Assembly: GCA_013214065.1 (NCBI GenBank)
Contig: JABSPK010000003.1
Location: 1 to 64,000 of the forward strand
DNA: 64,000 nt
Origin: Flavobacteriaceae bacterium
GTDB lineage: Bacteria > Bacteroidota > Bacteroidia > Flavobacteriales > Flavobacteriaceae
Direction of reading: 5' to 3'
In this document: positions 61,327 through 64,000 of the stretch, piece by piece
Layout: every line of letters starts with the position of its first letter
Position numbering within the stretch: position 1 is the stretch's first letter
Made by a program: the position numbers and the translations under genes
The notes under the pieces: generated by a model
What the model saw: the letters and a program-made list of their open reading frames with translations, nothing else
Told to the model about the DNA's origin: nothing
Database searches by the model: none

Positions 61327-62379
61327 ATGAAAGCGGTCTGCAAAAAATACATCTTGCAGTTCAAGGTGCCTGGCGGAACTTCACGCGGCATATTGACCCA
61401 AAAGGAAACCTGGTTCATCATACTGAAGGATACGGAGGGGTTTGGTATCGGTGAATGTGGACTGTTAAGGGGGTTGAGTTTCGATGATGTGCCTGATTAC
61501 GGTGACCGTGTACAATGGGCATGTGATCATATCCACCTCGGATTGGACAGCTTACTCGAAGAACTCAAACCCTTCCCTTCCATTCAATTCGGATTGGAAC
61601 AGGCCTTTCGTTCTTTATCCTCTAAAGACCCTTTTGAACTGTTTCCTTCCCCATTTACCACCAAGGAGGCTGCCATTCCGATCAACGGTCTGATCTGGAT
61701 GGGCGATCCCAAATATATGGTCGAGCAGGTCGAAACCAAGTTGAAAAGCGGATTCACCTGCCTTAAAATGAAGATTGGTGCTTTGGATTTCGACACCGAG
61801 TTAGGCATTTTGAAAAGCATTCGCCAGCGGTTTTCAAAAACCGATATCGAATTACGGGTCGATGCCAATGGGGCATTCGACCCCAAAGAAGCCCCGAAGC
61901 GATTGGAGCGATTGGCTGCTTTGGACATCCACTCCATTGAACAACCCATAAAAGCCGGAAACCCTAGTGCTATGGCCGAATTATGTCGTTCGACACCCTT
62001 GCCCATCGCGCTTGATGAAGAATTGATCGGGGTGCTGGGTGTAACGGAACGCGAAGAATTGCTACAAACCATCCAACCCCAATACATTATTTTGAAACCG
62101 AGTTTCATCGGGGGGTTCTTAGGCACGCAAAATTGGGTTTCCTTGGCCGAGGACCAAGGTATTGGTTGGTGGATCACCAGTGCGCTTGAAAGCAATATCG
62201 GCTTGAATGCCATTGCGCAGTTTACCTTCGGCCTAAACCCGAAGATACCGCAGGGCCTAGGTACTGGGGGATTGTTCTCGAATAATTTCGAAGGTCCGTT
62301 GCAAGTTGATCAAGGACAATTGCTATATAAAAATGGCCTATCTTGGCCGCCCAACCTAATAGAAGGTTTATGTACATAG
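61327..62379 (+). CDS. menC: o-Succinylbenzoate synthase
   Basis: A 350-residue enolase-superfamily enzyme that dehydrates SHCHC to o-succinylbenzoate. The catalytic Lys is in CLKMKIGALDFD, the metal ligands in LRVDANGAF (Asp), IEQPI (Glu) and LDEELIG (Asp/Glu), and the second Lys in YIILKPSFIGG. Its place between menF-menD-menA and menE supports this role over dipeptide epimerase, which has the same fold. The start is ATG 61327; the longer frame is not conserved. Its end overlaps the next gene by 10 bases. Confidence 0.93.
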   Translation: MKAVCKKYILQFKVPGGTSRGILTQKETWFIILKDTEGFGIGECGLLRGLSFDDVPDYGDRVQWACDHIHLGLDSLLEELKPFPSIQFGLEQAFRSLSSKDPFELFPSPFTTKEAAIPINGLIWMGDPKYMVEQVETKLKSGFTCLKMKIGALDFDTELGILKSIRQRFSKTDIELRVDANGAFDPKEAPKRLERLAALDIHSIEQPIKAGNPSAMAELCRSTPLPIALDEELIGVLGVTEREELLQTIQPQYIILKPSFIGGFLGTQNWVSLAEDQGIGWWITSALESNIGLNAIAQFTFGLNPKIPQGLGTGGLFSNNFEGPLQVDQGQLLYKNGLSWPPNLIEGLCT

Positions 62380-63308
62380 AACAAGGATACAAAGGACAGA
62401 TCGGACTCTGGAAATACCTGATCATTCCAGGTGGCTTCATCGCCTTGATGGTGCTCAATTATATTGCTACGGTAAGCTCACCCATGAGTACGGAAGAAGC
62501 GTTGGATATGATGATCGAACAATTAGGCACGAACGTGGTTTTGGTAACCCTACTACTTCCCCTGGCCGTCGGACTGTTTGTCGTTTTAGGGTGGACGTGG
62601 CTGGTACACCGTCAATCGATCACCTCCCTGACCACTTCAAGAAAGAAAGTGGATTGGAAACGCATTCTTTTCTCGTTTGTTTTATGGGGTGGTCTTACCG
62701 TCGCCTTGACCGGAATCGACATCTGGTTGTCACCAGACGATTACGTATGGAATTTCGATATCAACAAGTTCATCATATTGGCCATCATCGCTATTGCGTT
62801 GGTACCGCTACAGACCAGCTTCGAGGAGTACTTGTTTCGAGGCTATATGATGCAAGGATTGGGAATTGCCGCCAAAAACCGGTGGGTGCCCTTGGTAGTC
62901 ACCTCCACCTTGTTCGGGTTGATGCATTTGGGTAACCCTGAAGTCGGCAAGTTGGGTTACGGCATCATGGTCTACTACATTGGAACCGGATTCTTTTTGG
63001 GGATCATGACCTTGATGGACGAGGGGCTTGAATTGGCCTTGGGTTATCACGCGGCCAACAATTTGATCACCGCTCTTTTGGTAACCGCAGACTGGACGGC
63101 CTTTCAAACCGACTCGATTTATCGTGATGTTTCCGAACCGATTTTGGGATGGGACGCCCTCATTCCCGTTTTCGTAATTTTCCCGCTCCTACTACTGATC
63201 ATGTCACGAACATACAAATGGCGTGATTGGAACGAAAAGTTGTTCGGAAGGGTGTTGTCACGTGAAGAATTCATGGCTTTGGAAGATGGAGCTGCATCCG
63301 AAATTTAA
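62370..63308 (+). CDS. CPBP family intramembrane glutamic endopeptidase
   Basis: A 312-residue membrane protein of the CPBP (Abi/CAAX protease) family, with about seven to eight spans. The catalytic motifs are EEYLFRG (near residue 155), LFGLMHLGNP (near 190) and the late HAANN. The family cleaves membrane-embedded substrates, which are unknown here. It overlaps menC by 10 bases and menE by 22 bases, so it is translated together with both, a conserved arrangement in flavobacteria whose reason is unclear. Confidence 0.9.
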   Translation: MYIEQGYKGQIGLWKYLIIPGGFIALMVLNYIATVSSPMSTEEALDMMIEQLGTNVVLVTLLLPLAVGLFVVLGWTWLVHRQSITSLTTSRKKVDWKRILFSFVLWGGLTVALTGIDIWLSPDDYVWNFDINKFIILAIIAIALVPLQTSFEEYLFRGYMMQGLGIAAKNRWVPLVVTSTLFGLMHLGNPEVGKLGYGIMVYYIGTGFFLGIMTLMDEGLELALGYHAANNLITALLVTADWTAFQTDSIYRDVSEPILGWDALIPVFVIFPLLLLIMSRTYKWRDWNEKLFGRVLSREEFMALEDGAASEI

Positions 63309-64000
63309 GCTTAACGGAACATCTTACGACGAAACCGGATTGATCGGTCACGCCAAGACATTATGTCTTGCATCCGACTATAGAAAGGATATTGGACGTT
63401 TTTTGCTGGACTGGTTCGATCCCCATCCTGAACTCCTAGTGCAGACTTCCGGTTCAACAGGTACGCCAAAAACCATCCCACTTGAAAAGCGGAACATGGT
63501 CAATTCGGCCTTGGCCACAGGCGAACACTTCAAACTACCACCCGGCACAAGTGCGCTACTCTGCCTTTCTGCGAACCATATCGCAGGAAAGATGATGTTG
63601 GTTCGCGCCATGGTCTTGGGGTGGGACCTGGATCATGTAACGGTCGGTTCGCGACCACTTTCAGAAACTGGCAAACGTTATGGATTTTCGGCCATGGTGC
63701 CCTTACAAGCTTATCATTCGATCGATCAGCTTAATCGATTGGATAAACTCATTATCGGTGGTGGCCGGGTTTCGGCTGAACTGGCCATTCGATTGGGTTC
63801 GGTCTCGACGGAGATCCATGAAACCTATGGGATGACCGAGACCATCACCCATATCGCCACCAAACCATTAGACGCCCTTCAGTTTAAGACCTTGCCCCAA
63901 GTGACCGTTTCGAAAGACCAAAGGGGTTGTTTGGTCATCGACGCCCCACATTTGGCCCATGAACCGATCGTGACCAACGATTTGGTAGCCCTTGAAGGGA
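63287..64000 (+). CDS. menE: o-Succinylbenzoate-CoA ligase, 5' part (cut by window end)
   Basis: An AMP-binding ligase that activates o-succinylbenzoate to its CoA ester. Only the first 238 codons are in the window; the frame is open to the edge. The P-loop TSGSTGTPKTI is near residue 55, then CLSANHIAGKMM, IIGGGRVS and the A5 motif YGMTET near residue 183. The N-terminal region before the P-loop is short compared with long-chain acyl-CoA ligases, which is typical of Bacteroidota MenE. The ATG at 63287 overlaps the CPBP gene. MenE completes the set menF, menD, menC, menE and menA here. Confidence 0.93.

Noticed and set aside
1-64000. CRISPR array, insertion sequence, prophage or rRNA genes
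   Set aside because: No regularly spaced repeats, transposase or phage-type reading frames and no rRNA sequence were seen.

Overview
The window looks like an ordinary chromosomal stretch of a marine-type member of the Flavobacteriaceae (Bacteroidota). The evidence is the gene families (START-like, DUF4290, DUF2911, DUF2853, fused ResB-CcsA, TPR histidine kinases, a probable T9SS-secreted protein), menaquinone as quinone, bacillithiol synthesis, the scarcity of Shine-Dalgarno sequences, several TTG starts, and promoters of the Bacteroidota type (TTG, 19-20 bases, TAnnTTTG) upstream of tRNA-Met, HU, BLUF and tRNA-His. I see no CRISPR array, insertion sequence, prophage or rRNA operon.

Layout. 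1-293: AT-rich and gene-free, beside tRNA-Met; possibly the edge of an integrated element. 499-8751: housekeeping genes: START-like protein, class IV aminotransferase, YqgE/AlgH, HU, fmt, recQ, a P-loop NTPase, DUF493, DUF4290 and murA. The MurA has Asp where E. coli has the fosfomycin target Cys115. 8765-14270: a light-linked minus-strand cluster: SRPBCC protein, an SDR lacking the catalytic Tyr, CPD photolyase, M20 amidohydrolase, pirin, and a BLUF photoreceptor with its own promoter. 14419-16514: a probable T9SS-exported propeller protein and a DUF2911 protein. 16563-20903: a tight operon of a large PIG-L deacetylase, a 32-residue membrane peptide and a sodium:solute symporter. 20988-23847: lipoprotein, Maf, KdsC and a DUF2520 protein. 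23963-28423: a 1057-residue cytochrome c maturation fusion and an M14 peptidase. 28637-31967: MATE exporter, trans-sulfuration enzyme and BshB1.

31968-38254 holds three tandem paralogous TPR histidine kinases without a response regulator, followed by tRNA-His on the other strand. 38555-41757: a vanadium haloperoxidase-like lipoprotein and an M28 peptidase. 41808-49261: an AraC regulator diverging from a complete trans-4-hydroxy-L-proline to 2-oxoglutarate operon (epimerase, FAD dehydrogenase, deaminase, semialdehyde dehydrogenase) that also carries a DUF885 metallopeptidase. This suggests use of collagen-like peptides.

50255-64000 is a loose menaquinone locus: hotdog thioesterase, menF, menD, menA, menC and the first 238 codons of menE at the right edge. 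Between them lie DUF2853, a CvfB-like S1 protein, a SPOR-like membrane protein, a LytTR response regulator and HisKA_2 kinase pair, an SDR and a CPBP protease. menB and a clear menH are not in the window. The 590-base gap between the response regulator and its kinase is packed with RNA hairpins and is the best candidate here for unannotated RNA biology.

All calls come from reading the sequence and translated frames; no database search was run.
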